Positions 28,569 through 37,177 of a stretch of DNA of 64,000 bases are shown here, piece by piece (the stretch's first letter is position 1; every line of letters begins with the position of its first letter). The notes below the pieces were generated by a model. It was given only the letters and a program-made list of their open reading frames with translations, was not told the DNA's origin and did not search any database. Source of the stretch: Serratia marcescens. Lineage in GTDB: Bacteria > Pseudomonadota > Gammaproteobacteria > Enterobacterales > Enterobacteriaceae. The DNA lies in assembly GCF_029846115.1 (NCBI RefSeq), contig NZ_JARVZZ010000001.1:2356001-2420000 (forward strand), read 5' to 3'. Both the position numbers and the translations under genes were made by a program.

Positions 28569-29438
28569 ATGGGGCGAATCACGTTCGATCTCGAGGATTT
28601 ACGCAGCTTCGTTACCGGCGTCGAACTGGGCAGCTTCGCCAAGGCCGCTGAACGGTTAGGGCGCTCGACGTCGGCGGTCAGCGCCCATTTGAAAAAGCTG
28701 GAACAGCAGGTCGGCGCGCCGATCCTGCGCAAGGCCGGGCGCGGCATGGTGATGACCGAGGCGGGGGAAACCCTGCTCGGCTACGCGCGCCGCCTGCTGG
28801 AGCTCAATGACGAAGCCGCCGCCGCGGTGCGCGGGTTGGATCTGCAGGGCACGGTGCGGCTGGGGCTGCAGGAGGACTTCGGCGAGACGTTTCTGCCGCA
28901 GGTATTGGGCAGCTTCGCGCGCGCCAATCCGAAGGTGCGCATTGAGGCGCGCATTGCCCGCAATGCCGAGCTGATCGACTGGGTGCTGAAAGGCCAGTTG
29001 GATCTGTCGCTGGCGTGGGATGGCGGCTTGAGCACGCCGTTTCATCAGGCGCTGGGGCAGCGACAGCTGCACTGGATAGCGTCGCCCGGCTTCGCGCTGG
29101 CGCCGTGGCGAGAAGGGGATGAGCCGCTTTCGCTGGTGATGTTCGACGCGCCTTGCCTGATGCGCAGCGCGGCGACGCAGGCGCTGGATCGCGCCGGCAT
29201 TCCCTGGCGCATCGCCTTTACCAGCCGCAGCCTGAACGGCGTGTGGGCGGCGGTGAACGCCGGATTGGGCGTTACGGTGCGCACGGCGGCGGGTTTACCG
29301 CCCGGCCTGGCGCCGCTGGCGCCCGATCTGCTGCCCGCTCTCGGCCAGCTTGGCGTGGTGCTGCACCGCGCCGAGGATCAGCCTTCCGCCGCCGTGCAGC
29401 GGCTGGCGCAGATCGTGGTCGAGCGGATCGAAACCTAA
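28569..29438 (+). CDS. LysR-family transcriptional regulator
   Basis: This regulator of about 290 residues has an N-terminal winged helix (DLEDLRSFVTGVELGSFAKAAERLGRSTSAVSAHLKKLEQQVG) and a two-lobed effector domain. Starts at 28542, 28560 and 28569 are in frame; AGGA seven bases before 28569 favours that one. It probably controls the divergent DUF4865 gene. Its stop overlaps the sseA stop by four bases on the other strand, so transcripts of the two genes converge. Confidence 0.85.
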   Translation: MGRITFDLEDLRSFVTGVELGSFAKAAERLGRSTSAVSAHLKKLEQQVGAPILRKAGRGMVMTEAGETLLGYARRLLELNDEAAAAVRGLDLQGTVRLGLQEDFGETFLPQVLGSFARANPKVRIEARIARNAELIDWVLKGQLDLSLAWDGGLSTPFHQALGQRQLHWIASPGFALAPWREGDEPLSLVMFDAPCLMRSAATQALDRAGIPWRIAFTSRSLNGVWAAVNAGLGVTVRTAAGLPPGLAPLAPDLLPALGQLGVVLHRAEDQPSAAVQRLAQIVVERIET

Positions 29439-30280
29439 TCTTTGGCGATAGGCTGCTTGCCGCTCAGCTGGCCCCATTCGCTCCAGGCGCCGTCATACAG
29501 CTTGACCTGCGGCGCGCCGAGCGACAGCAGGCCGAACGCCAGCACCGCCGCCGTCACGCCGGAGCCGCAGCTGGTGATGATCGGCCCGTTGATGTCCACA
29601 CCCTTGTCGCTGAAGGTTTGGCGCAGCGCCTCCAGCGATTTGAAGCGGCCGTTTTCCAGCAGCTCGCCGTACGGAATGTTGATGCTGCCGGGAATATGGC
29701 CGCGGTGCAGGCCGGGGCGCGGCTCAGGCGCTTCGGCATAAAAGCGCGGCGCGGCGCGCGCGTCGAGAATTTGCACCGGCGTGCCTAACGCCTGTTCCAC
29801 TTGCTGCATATCCACCACCGCGTCGGCATTGAACCGGGCGTTGAACGTCTGCGGCTCAGGCTGCGCCGGGCCGGTTGCCAGCGCCTGGCCCAGCGCGGTC
29901 CAGCCGTTCAGCCCTTCGTCCAGCACGTAAACATGCCGGGCGCCGAAATTGCGGAAGGTCCACCAGCCGCGCGGCGCGGAGAACTGGTTGCCCTCATCGT
30001 AAATCACCAGGGTGTCGCGTTCGCTGATGCCCAACTTGCCCACCGCCGCGCCAAACTCCGCCGCCGTCGGCAGCATGTGCGGCAGCGCGGTGTTTTTGTC
30101 CGCCACCTCGTCGATATCGAAATAGACCGCGCCGGGAATATGGCCGCGTTCGAACTCGGCAAGCATGTCTTTCTTCGGCGTCAGCCCGACCGGCGACATC
30201 CGGACGTCGATCACCACCAGATTTTCATCGTTGATATGTTGCGCAAGCCATTGAGGGGTCACCAGAAACGGAGAGTTCAT
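29435..30280 (-). CDS. sseA: 3-mercaptopyruvate sulfurtransferase
   Basis: This 281-residue enzyme, the same length as E. coli SseA, transfers sulfur from 3-mercaptopyruvate to a thiophilic acceptor. It has two rhodanese domains. The catalytic cysteine is in the C-terminal one within CGSGVTA (about residue 238), the loop that separates mercaptopyruvate from thiosulfate sulfurtransferases. The N-terminal domain keeps the EGHIPGA-like and NFGARHVYVLDEGLNGW segments. An upstream ATG at 30316 is in frame but would overlap the promoter; the chosen start gives the family length. Confidence 0.92.
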   Translation of the reverse strand: MNSPFLVTPQWLAQHINDENLVVIDVRMSPVGLTPKKDMLAEFERGHIPGAVYFDIDEVADKNTALPHMLPTAAEFGAAVGKLGISERDTLVIYDEGNQFSAPRGWWTFRNFGARHVYVLDEGLNGWTALGQALATGPAQPEPQTFNARFNADAVVDMQQVEQALGTPVQILDARAAPRFYAEAPEPRPGLHRGHIPGSINIPYGELLENGRFKSLEALRQTFSDKGVDINGPIITSCGSGVTAAVLAFGLLSLGAPQVKLYDGAWSEWGQLSGKQPIAKD

Positions 30281-30386
30281 CGTTATTGTTCGCCTGTTGT
30301 GAAAACGGATTTTCACTATACACCAGGCCGCGCGGGGATGAAGTATGATGTTCAGTCAAAGAGGATGGGCAAGGGGCGGAGAAAAC

Positions 30387-30809
30387 ATGACGGACGAGGC
30401 GTTTGGCGGGGCCAAGATCGCGCTGCTGTGCGACGATCGCTTGCTGGTTTACCAACGGGACGACAAGCCGGGCATTCCGTGGCCCGGCCTGTGGGATCTG
30501 CCCGGCGGCGGGCGGGAAAACGGCGAAACGCCGCTGCAGTGCGTGCAGCGGGAGACGCAGGAAGAATTCGGCGTGGCGATCGCCGAATGCCAGGTTATCT
30601 GGCGGCGGCGTTACGACGGCATTTTGCCCGGCTCCCCGCCGACCTGGTTTATGGCCGGCGAGATCGCCCCGGCGCAGATCGCCGCCATTCGCTTCGGCGA
30701 TGAAGGCCAGCGCTGGCAAATGATGCCAGTGGCGCAGTTTATTCACCATCCGCAGGGCATCGAACATCTGCGCCGCCGGGTGGCGGAGTTTTTGCTTCAG
30801 TCCGGCTGA
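30387..30809 (+). CDS. Nudix hydrolase
   Basis: This 140-residue Nudix protein has the full Nudix box at about residues 37-59 (GGGRENGETPLQ followed by RETQEEFG). Such enzymes cleave nucleoside diphosphates linked to another group; the sequence does not show which. The ATG at 30387 has GGCGGAG seven bases before it, better than the in-frame ATG at 30345. It is divergent from sseA; its last 13 bases overlap the end of the MocR gene on the other strand. Confidence 0.88.
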   Translation: MTDEAFGGAKIALLCDDRLLVYQRDDKPGIPWPGLWDLPGGGRENGETPLQCVQRETQEEFGVAIAECQVIWRRRYDGILPGSPPTWFMAGEIAPAQIAAIRFGDEGQRWQMMPVAQFIHHPQGIEHLRRRVAEFLLQSG

Positions 30810-32236
30810 GGTTGCAGCACGCCGCTTGGCATCAGCCGCTGGATGGTGGCGCCGACCCGCTGCACCGCCTGTTCGATCTCCGCCGTCAGCGTCGGCGCAT
30901 AGTTGATGCGCAGGCAGTTACGGTATTTACCGGCGGCGGAAAAAATGCTGCCGACGGCGATTTGTACGCCTTGCGGCTCAAGGTGGCGGTTCAGCCGCAG
31001 GGTGTCGAACGCTTCGTCCAGTTCGATCCACAGCATAAAGCCGCCGCGCGGCCGGCTGACGCGGGTGCCGGCCGGGAAGTGCTTCAGGATAAGGTCGGTC
31101 ATGCGATCGCGGTTCTGCTGGTAGCGGGCGCGCATGCGCCGCAGGTGCTGCAGATAGTGCCCGCCGCGGATAAATTCGGCGATCGCCAGCTGCGGCTGGG
31201 TGGCGGTGGCGCCGGAGCCGATGAATTTCATGTGCAGCACCCGCTCCAGGTAGCGACCGGGCGCGATCCAGCCCACGCGCAGCCCCGGCGCCAGCGTTTT
31301 GGAAAACGAGCTGCACAGCAGCACGCGGCCGTCGTCGTCGAACGACTTGATGGTGCGCGGCCGCGGGTAGTGATAGGCGATGTCGCCGTAAACGTCGTCT
31401 TCGATGATCGCCGCGTCGTGGCGCTGCGCCAGCGTCAGCAGCCGCTGTTTGTGGGCGTCTGGCATGATGTAGCCCAGCGGATTATTGCAGTTGGGCGTCA
31501 GCAAAATGGCTTTGACCGGCCACTGTTCCAGCGCCATCTCCAGCGCCGCCAGGCTGACGCCGGTGAGCGGATCGGTGGGGATTTCCAGCGCCTTGATACC
31601 CAGCCCTTTCAGTGTCTGCATGGTGCCGTGGAAGCAGGGCGAATCGACCGCCACGATGTCGCCGGGTTGGCAAACGGCGCGCAGCCCGGCGGAGATCGCT
31701 TCCTGGCAGCCGGTGGTGATCAGCAACTGATCGGGGCCGATTTGGCAGCCGGAATCCAGCAGCAGGCGGGCAACCTGCTCGCGCAGCGCGGCCACGCCCT
31801 GAATGCTGTCGTAATACAGGCTGCGCAGGTCGCCGTGGCGGGCGGCGTTGCGCAGGGCGACGATCAGCGGTTTCATCGTCGGCTCGGCGATATCCGGCAT
31901 GCCGCGCCCCAGCTGGATCAGGCCTTCGCGCGGCCGGCTGCGCACCAGCTCCAGCACCTGCTCCCATTGTGAAATGTCCACCGGCCGCTGCACCGGCGCC
32001 GTCATGGCGGGTAGCTCGGCCTGCGCGCGCCGCGTATGCACGAAGTAGCCCGACTTCGGCCGCGCTTCCACCAGGCGCTGTTCCTCGAGCAGCCGGTAGG
32101 CTTGCTGCACCGTGCTGATGCTGACGCCGTGCTCTTGGCTGAGTGCGCGCACCGAAGGTAGGCGATGGCCGGCCGGATACAGCCCTTGCTGAATGCGTTG
32201 GCTGAGAATGGCGGCCAGCGTCGCGTAGCGTGTCAT
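30797..32236 (-). CDS. MocR-type regulator (GntR helix fused to aminotransferase domain)
   Basis: This 479-residue protein has a GntR winged helix (about 1-70; LPSVRALSQEHGVSISTVQQAYRLLEEQRLVEARPKSGYFV). A type I PLP-dependent aminotransferase-like domain follows, with the cofactor lysine in SFSKTLAPGLRVGW. MocR proteins usually regulate a divergent gene in response to PLP, an amino acid or a derivative. Here the divergent genes are a DUF1127 protein and a glutathione transferase. AGAGG eight bases upstream supports the ATG at 32236. Two similar inverted sequence boxes in the divergent region may be its operators. Confidence 0.88.
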   Translation of the reverse strand: MTRYATLAAILSQRIQQGLYPAGHRLPSVRALSQEHGVSISTVQQAYRLLEEQRLVEARPKSGYFVHTRRAQAELPAMTAPVQRPVDISQWEQVLELVRSRPREGLIQLGRGMPDIAEPTMKPLIVALRNAARHGDLRSLYYDSIQGVAALREQVARLLLDSGCQIGPDQLLITTGCQEAISAGLRAVCQPGDIVAVDSPCFHGTMQTLKGLGIKALEIPTDPLTGVSLAALEMALEQWPVKAILLTPNCNNPLGYIMPDAHKQRLLTLAQRHDAAIIEDDVYGDIAYHYPRPRTIKSFDDDGRVLLCSSFSKTLAPGLRVGWIAPGRYLERVLHMKFIGSGATATQPQLAIAEFIRGGHYLQHLRRMRARYQQNRDRMTDLILKHFPAGTRVSRPRGGFMLWIELDEAFDTLRLNRHLEPQGVQIAVGSIFSAAGKYRNCLRINYAPTLTAEIEQAVQRVGATIQRLMPSGVLQPQPD

Positions 32237-32266
32237 ACAGAAGCCTCTCATCGTGATAAAGGATTC

Positions 32267-32365
32267 AAAAACCGGTACAGATGCTTTCAAAGTAAACCAT
32301 TCAGCGGGTTTTTTGGCGCAGCTGTATGAAAAAAATAGCGCCAGCGTGAATCTGTATTGTTTTTC
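32267..32365. promoter_or_regulatory. Inverted pair of similar boxes, candidate MocR operators
   Basis: On the minus strand, 32282-32267 reads ATCTGTACCGGTTTTT; on the plus strand, 32350-32365 reads ATCTGTATTGTTTTTC. They share ATCTGTA and a G/T-rich tail. They lie in opposite orientation in the divergent promoter region. Confidence 0.35.
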
Positions 32366-32416
32366 TCCCGGCGAGCATGATGAGTGCAACGCGAAAACAT
32401 CAGGGAGAATAACAAC

Positions 32417-32599
32417 ATGGCTCTGTTTTCTGGTACGCCGTCGCGGCGTTCGGTAGGTTGGCCACGCTGGCGTCTGTATCTGCAACGTTATAGGACGCGA
32501 AAAGAATTATTATTGCTGGACGATGCACGGCTGATCGATATTGGTTTGTCGCGTGCGGAAGCGCTGCGTGAAGGCTATAAACCGTTCTGGAAAGAATAA
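32417..32599 (+). CDS. DUF1127 small protein
   Basis: This 60-residue basic protein has the C-terminal DUF1127 motif (RRELLLLDDARLIDIGLSRAEALREG type), an Arg-rich amphipathic helix. Some DUF1127 proteins bind RNA or act in phosphate and carbon metabolism, but none of that can be assigned here. Start ATG is preceded by AGGGAG. It lies nine bases before the GST gene, so the two form one operon opposite the MocR regulator. Confidence 0.85.
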   Translation: MALFSGTPSRRSVGWPRWRLYLQRYRTRKELLLLDDARLIDIGLSRAEALREGYKPFWKE

Positions 32600-32608
32600 G
32601 GAAAACCG

Positions 32609-33232
32609 ATGCTGAGAGTCTTGGGCAAGGCTTCATCGATCAACGTGCGCAAGGTGTTGTGGACCTGCCAGGAACTGGGGCTGCCGTTGGCGCGGGAGGA
32701 CTGGGGCAGCGGCTTTCGCTCCACGCAGGAGCCGGCGTTTCTGGCGCTGAATCCCAACGGCCTGGTGCCGGTGCTGATCGACGGCGAGCGGGTGCTGTGG
32801 GAGTCGAACACCATCTGCCGCTATCTGGTGGGGCGAGAAGGGCGCCGCGATCTGCTGCCGCAGGAACCCGGCGCGCGCGCGGCGGTGGAGATGTGGATGG
32901 ACTGGCAGGCCACCGATCTGAACGGCGCGTGGCGCTATGTGTTCATGTCTCGGGTGCGTGGGCATGCGGATTATCAGGATGCTGCCAGCCTGGCCGCCGC
33001 CGAGTGCGAGTGGAACCGGCTGATGGGGTTGCTGGACAGGCATCTGGCGCAGCACGGCCCTTATGCCGCCGGCGCCGCCTTTACGCTGGCGGACGTGGTG
33101 CTGGGGCTGTCACTAAACCGCTGGCTGATGACGCCGTTCGAGCGGCCGAATTATGCGGCGCTGGCGGCCTATCAGCAGCGCCTGCTGCAACGCCCCGGCT
33201 ACGTGCAGCACGGCGCCAACGGTTTACCTTGA
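32609..33232 (+). CDS. Glutathione S-transferase family protein
   Basis: This 207-residue GST has an N-terminal thioredoxin-fold glutathione-binding half with ASSINVRKVLWTCQELGL and the SNTICRYL segment with the conserved Ser (ES motif at about residue 64). A helical C-terminal half follows, with FTLADVVLGLSLNRW. It probably conjugates or reduces electrophiles. It shares an operon with the DUF1127 gene and probably answers to the divergent MocR regulator. Confidence 0.9.
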   Translation: MLRVLGKASSINVRKVLWTCQELGLPLAREDWGSGFRSTQEPAFLALNPNGLVPVLIDGERVLWESNTICRYLVGREGRRDLLPQEPGARAAVEMWMDWQATDLNGAWRYVFMSRVRGHADYQDAASLAAAECEWNRLMGLLDRHLAQHGPYAAGAAFTLADVVLGLSLNRWLMTPFERPNYAALAAYQQRLLQRPGYVQHGANGLP

Positions 33233-33260
33233 TATGAAATAAACGATTCATTTTATCTCG

Positions 33261-33292
33261 TCCGGATACGACCCCCGTGTCCGGACTTTCCC
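33261..33292 (+). terminator. Terminator after the GST gene
   Basis: GTCCGGATAC (33261-33270) pairs with GTGTCCGGAC (33278-33287) through one G-T wobble and is followed by TTT. The rest of the gap to the next gene (33293-33456) is AT-rich with no other clear element. Confidence 0.6.
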
Positions 33293-33456
33293 CGTTGCAT
33301 CATCCCGTCAACGTTTCATGAACGGCATCACGAATATGAACTTTATTTTTCCGTGCGCTTGTTATTGAAATTTATATTCCATATAAACCCGTTATCAACC
33401 GGCGCGTTTCATTAAGCAGCGCCTTGTTCTATGCAGGATGTCGATCACGGGAGAAA

Positions 33457-34590
33457 ATGATGAAACAGGTACGCGTTGGGTTAATCGGCACCGGTTATAT
33501 CGGGCGTTGTCACGCTATCGCCTATGCGCAGGCCGCCACGGTCTTTCCTCTGAAAGGGGAGCTGGTGCTGGAGATGCTGGCGGAAGTGACGCCCGAGCTG
33601 GCGGCGCAGCGCGCCACCGAGTTCGGTTTTGCGCGTTCGACCGGCGATTGGCGGCAGCTGGTGGCCGATCCGGCGATCGACGTGGTGGACATCTGCGCGC
33701 CCAACTTCTTGCACAAAGAGATGGCGCTGGAGGCGATACGCCACGGCAAGCACGTGTATTCGGAAAAGCCGCTGGCGCTGGACGCCGCCGACGCGGCGGA
33801 GATGGTGCAGGCCGCCCGCGCCAAGGGCGTAAAAACGCTGGTCGGTTTCAACTACATGAAGAACCCGACCAGCCAGCTGGCGCGCGAGATCATCGCCAAC
33901 GGCGAAATCGGCGAAGTGGTGCATTTTTACGGCACCCACAATGAGGATTATCTGGCTGACCCGCGCACGCCGATTGACTGGCATTGCCGTCGCGCCAGCG
34001 CCGGGCTGGGTGCGCTGGGGGATCTGGCGGCGCACATCGTCAATATGGCCCACTACCTGGTGGGCGATATCGTGGCGGTTTCCGGCGATATGCAGACCGT
34101 GATCAAACAGCGTCCGGATCCGCAAGACCCGGCGCGCCTGCTGCCGGTGGAAAACGAAGATCAGGCCAGCGCGCTGCTGCGTTTCGCTGGCGGGGCGATG
34201 GGCACTATCGAAACCTCGCGCATTGCCTGCGGGCGCAAGATGGGGCTGACCTATGTGGTCACCGGCACCAAGGGCACGCTGAGCTATACCCAGGAACGGA
34301 TGGCGGAGCTGAAGCTGTATCGGCACGATGAGCCGGCGGAGCGGCAAGGGTTCAAAACGCTGTTGGTAGGGCCGAAGCACCCGGACTACGCGGCGTTCTG
34401 CATCAGCGCCGGGCACGGCATCGGCTTTAACGATCAGAAGACGGTGGAGATCCGCGATCTGGTCAATGGCATCGCCGCGGGCGATCGCATGTGGCCGGAC
34501 TTTGAAGAAGGCTGGAAGGTGTCTTGCGTGCTGGATGCGATAGCCGCCTCCGCCGAGCAGCGGCGCTGGCTGGAGATCAACCGCGATTGA
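33457..34590 (+). CDS. Gfo/Idh/MocA-family oxidoreductase
   Basis: This protein of about 377 residues has the N-terminal Rossmann motif VRVGLIGTGYIGRCHAIAYA and the family motif YSEKPLALDAADAAEM (about residues 106-121) with the EKP catalytic lysine. The C-terminal alpha/beta domain contains HNEDYLADPRTPIDWH and GDLAAHIVNMAHYLVGD. Family members act on sugars or inositols with NAD(P). No sugar transporter is adjacent, so the substrate is not indicated. ATG codons at 33457 and 33460 both follow GGGAG. Confidence 0.88.
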   Translation: MMKQVRVGLIGTGYIGRCHAIAYAQAATVFPLKGELVLEMLAEVTPELAAQRATEFGFARSTGDWRQLVADPAIDVVDICAPNFLHKEMALEAIRHGKHVYSEKPLALDAADAAEMVQAARAKGVKTLVGFNYMKNPTSQLAREIIANGEIGEVVHFYGTHNEDYLADPRTPIDWHCRRASAGLGALGDLAAHIVNMAHYLVGDIVAVSGDMQTVIKQRPDPQDPARLLPVENEDQASALLRFAGGAMGTIETSRIACGRKMGLTYVVTGTKGTLSYTQERMAELKLYRHDEPAERQGFKTLLVGPKHPDYAAFCISAGHGIGFNDQKTVEIRDLVNGIAAGDRMWPDFEEGWKVSCVLDAIAASAEQRRWLEINRD

Positions 34591-34597
34591 AAATGAA

Positions 34598-34630
34598 ATG
34601 GCGCTCTCCCGTGGACAGCGCCATTAGTTT
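34598..34630 (+). terminator. Terminator after the Gfo/Idh gene
   Basis: ATGGCGCT (34598-34605) pairs perfectly with AGCGCCAT (34617-34624), followed by TAGTTT. Confidence 0.65.
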
Positions 34631-34692
34631 GCTATGTTGCTAACTTAATATCTTATTAAGCTAGTTACATAATAAGTTGCTGACCTGGCAAC

Positions 34693-36564
34693 TTAGAATG
34701 AGAAGCACGAACAGCCGAACGCGCCCCAGAAGGCATTCTCGTCCGACACCGGGATGCTGGAGCGGCGCGCAATGTCATGCTGATGCGCGTGTACACCGCA
34801 CGGGCCGCAGCATTGGTGCGCCTGGCTCAGTACGCCGACTTTGGCCGCCGCCGACGGCGGCGCGGAGCGGTAGTGGCCCGGCACCTGGGTGACCGGCGAC
34901 CACTCCGGCAGCACCGGCAGCGGCGGCGGCGCCAGCGGCGAGAAGCTGCCGGCGGCGTAGACCACCTTGCCGTCCACCACCGTCATCACCGACTCGATGC
35001 CTTTGATCTGCTCTTCTGGCACGCTGAAATAGTCCTGCGACAGCACCGCCACATCCGCCAACTGGCCGACCTTGATCTGGCCTTTCTTGCCCTGTTCGGT
35101 GGAGAACCAGGCGCTGCCTTGCGTCCACAGCATCAGCGCCGTTTCGCGATCCAGGCGGGCGCTGTCGTCGTACATCGCCATGCCGCCGACGGTGCGGCCG
35201 GAAACCAGCCAGTACAGCGCCGTCCACGGGTTGTAGCTGGCGACGCGGGTGGCGTCGGTGCCCAGTCCGACCGGCAGTTCGGCCGCCAGCATTTTCGCCA
35301 CCGGCGGCGTATGTTTGGTGGCTCCGATGCCGTAGCGGTCGGCGAAATATTCGCCCTGGAACGCCATGCGGTGCTGCACCGCAATGCCGCCGCCCAATGC
35401 CTTGACCCGCTCGATATTGCGCTCGGTAATGGTTTCGGCGTGATCGAACAGCCAGTGCAGCCCGTTGAACGGAATGTCGCGGTTCACCTTCTCGAACACG
35501 TCCAACATGCGGCTGATGGATTCGTCATAGGTGGCGTGCAGGCGGAACGGCCAGCGGTGCTCGACCAGATGGCGCACCACCCGTTCCAGCTCGTCTTCGG
35601 TGCCCGGCGGCAGATCCGGGCGCGGCTGCAGGAAGTCTTCGAAATCGGCGGCGGAGAACACCAGCATCTCGCCGGCGCCGTTGTGGCGATAGAAGTCGGT
35701 GCCCTGGCCCGGCTTGAGCATGTCGGTCCACAGCTCGAAGTCTTCCAGCTCCTGCTTCGGCCGCTGGGTGAACAGGTTATAGGCGATGCGGAGGGTCAGC
35801 TGCTTTTTCTCGTGCAGCTCGGCGATCACCTGATAATCCTCCGGGTAGTTCTGGAAGCCGCCGCCGGCGTCGATGGCGCTGGTGAGGCCCAGACGGTTCA
35901 GCTCGCGCATAAACTGGCGGGTGGAGTTGACCTGCTGCTCCAGCGGCAGCTTCGGCCCTTTCGCCAGCGTGGCGTAGAGGATCATGGCGTTGGGCTTGGC
36001 GATCAGCATGCCGGTCGGGTTGCCGTTGGCGTCGCGCTGGATCTCGCCGCCGGGCGGGTTCGGCGTGTCTTTGGTGTAGCCGACCACCTTCAGCGCCGCG
36101 CGGTTGAGCAGCGCGCGATCGTAGAGGTGCAGAATGAACACCGGCGTGTCCGGCGCCGCCTGGTTGATCTCGTCCAGCGTCGGCATGCGGCGCTCGGCGA
36201 ACTGGAATTCGGTCCAGCCGCCGACTACCCGTACCCACTGCGGGTTCGGCGTGCGCAGCGCCTGTTCTTTCAACATGCGCAGGGCGTCGGCCAGCGAAGG
36301 TACGCCTTCCCAGCGCAGCTCCAGGTTATAGTTCAGGCCGCCGCGGATCAGGTGCAGGTGCGAGTCGTTCAGGCCCGGAATGGCGGTGTGGCCGTGCAGA
36401 TCGATCACCTGGGTTTCCGGCCCGGCGTGCTGCATGACTTCGCTTTCGCTGCCGACCGCCAGAAACTTGCCGTCGCGGATGGCGACCGCCTGTGCGGTGG
36501 GATTTTGGCGATCGACGGTGTGAAACTTGCCGTTGGTGATGATCAATGAAGCGTGGTGGTTCAT
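34693..36564 (-). CDS. YtcJ-like amidohydrolase with Cys/His-rich tail
   Basis: This 623-residue metal-dependent amidohydrolase of the YtcJ/amidohydrolase_3 family has the N-terminal metal motif NDSHLHL (about 67-73), an HLHL-less central barrel, FDHAE and LGTDATRV (the metal Asp region, about 450). It ends in an unusual tail of about 45 residues rich in Cys and His (CCGPCGVHAHQHD and GCSCFSF). There is no signal peptide. It is the last gene of a set with an ABM monooxygenase and a YcaC-like hydrolase. The substrate is unknown. Confidence 0.82.
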   Translation of the reverse strand: MNHHASLIITNGKFHTVDRQNPTAQAVAIRDGKFLAVGSESEVMQHAGPETQVIDLHGHTAIPGLNDSHLHLIRGGLNYNLELRWEGVPSLADALRMLKEQALRTPNPQWVRVVGGWTEFQFAERRMPTLDEINQAAPDTPVFILHLYDRALLNRAALKVVGYTKDTPNPPGGEIQRDANGNPTGMLIAKPNAMILYATLAKGPKLPLEQQVNSTRQFMRELNRLGLTSAIDAGGGFQNYPEDYQVIAELHEKKQLTLRIAYNLFTQRPKQELEDFELWTDMLKPGQGTDFYRHNGAGEMLVFSAADFEDFLQPRPDLPPGTEDELERVVRHLVEHRWPFRLHATYDESISRMLDVFEKVNRDIPFNGLHWLFDHAETITERNIERVKALGGGIAVQHRMAFQGEYFADRYGIGATKHTPPVAKMLAAELPVGLGTDATRVASYNPWTALYWLVSGRTVGGMAMYDDSARLDRETALMLWTQGSAWFSTEQGKKGQIKVGQLADVAVLSQDYFSVPEEQIKGIESVMTVVDGKVVYAAGSFSPLAPPPLPVLPEWSPVTQVPGHYRSAPPSAAAKVGVLSQAHQCCGPCGVHAHQHDIARRSSIPVSDENAFWGAFGCSCFSF

Positions 36565-36585
36565 AACATTCTCCCGGCGAACCGC

Positions 36586-37131
36586 CTAGCGGCGGGTCAG
36601 CCATTGATGAAAAACGCGAGTCACGATAGGCATCCACAGGTACACCACCAGGGCGACCACGGTGGCGTCATTGAGAAAATGGCCGAGCAGCGTGCCGTCC
36701 AACTGCGGCAGCACCAACCCCCAAAACCAGGGCACCAGATTGGTGGAAGGGAAAATCACCAGCAGGGTGATGATGAACTGCTTCCACTGGGGCGGCTGGC
36801 GCACGCCGGGGTTGGGTGGGGTAAACCAGAACTCCGCGCCTGGGCGGATCTCGATATGGTCGCTCTCCAGCAGCAGCGGGGTGACTTCTTCGATGTATTG
36901 CTTGCGCAGCGGCGAGTGGATCCAGCGGTACAGGTTGTCGAGGTTGTCGAAGCGGACCAACACCGTATAGGCCTGTTCGTCGCCGGAAGGGCGGATGACG
37001 TTGACGCCCAAATGGCCGGTGAAGCCCGCGGCGTCGGGCATGATGCGGTTCAGCCAGGCCTCATAGGCCTGCTCGTTCCCCGGCGCCAAACGGTGGGTGA
37101 TCACCAGCGTGACATGCTGCGGATGGGCCAT
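36586..37131 (-). CDS. Antibiotic biosynthesis monooxygenase (ABM) domain membrane protein
   Basis: This 181-residue protein has an N-terminal ABM/DUF1330-like ferredoxin fold (about residues 1-95; VTLVITHRLAPGNEQAYEAWLNRIM) and two transmembrane helices in the C-terminal third (FIITLLVIFPSTNLVPWFWGLVLP and VVALVVYLWMPIVTRVF). An upstream ATG is in frame, but AGGAG lies 10 bases before the ATG at 37131. It sits 21 bp upstream of the amidohydrolase gene. Membrane-anchored ABM proteins of this type are poorly characterised. Confidence 0.82.
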   Translation of the reverse strand: MAHPQHVTLVITHRLAPGNEQAYEAWLNRIMPDAAGFTGHLGVNVIRPSGDEQAYTVLVRFDNLDNLYRWIHSPLRKQYIEEVTPLLLESDHIEIRPGAEFWFTPPNPGVRQPPQWKQFIITLLVIFPSTNLVPWFWGLVLPQLDGTLLGHFLNDATVVALVVYLWMPIVTRVFHQWLTRR

Positions 37132-37151
37132 AAAACCGACTCCTGAAAATA

Positions 37152-37170
37152 CCCCGGCGCAGGGCCGGGG
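37152..37170 (-). terminator. Intra-operon hairpin between the YcaC-like and ABM genes
   Basis: CCCCGGC (37152-37158) pairs with GCCGGGG (37164-37170). Read on the minus strand, it is followed by TATTTTC. It could reduce transcription of the two downstream genes. Confidence 0.5.
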
Positions 37171-37177
37171 CAAGGGA

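Noticed and set aside
32237..32485. Long N-terminal extension of the MocR regulator
   Set aside because: It runs over the divergent promoter region and the winged helix begins directly after the ATG at 32236.
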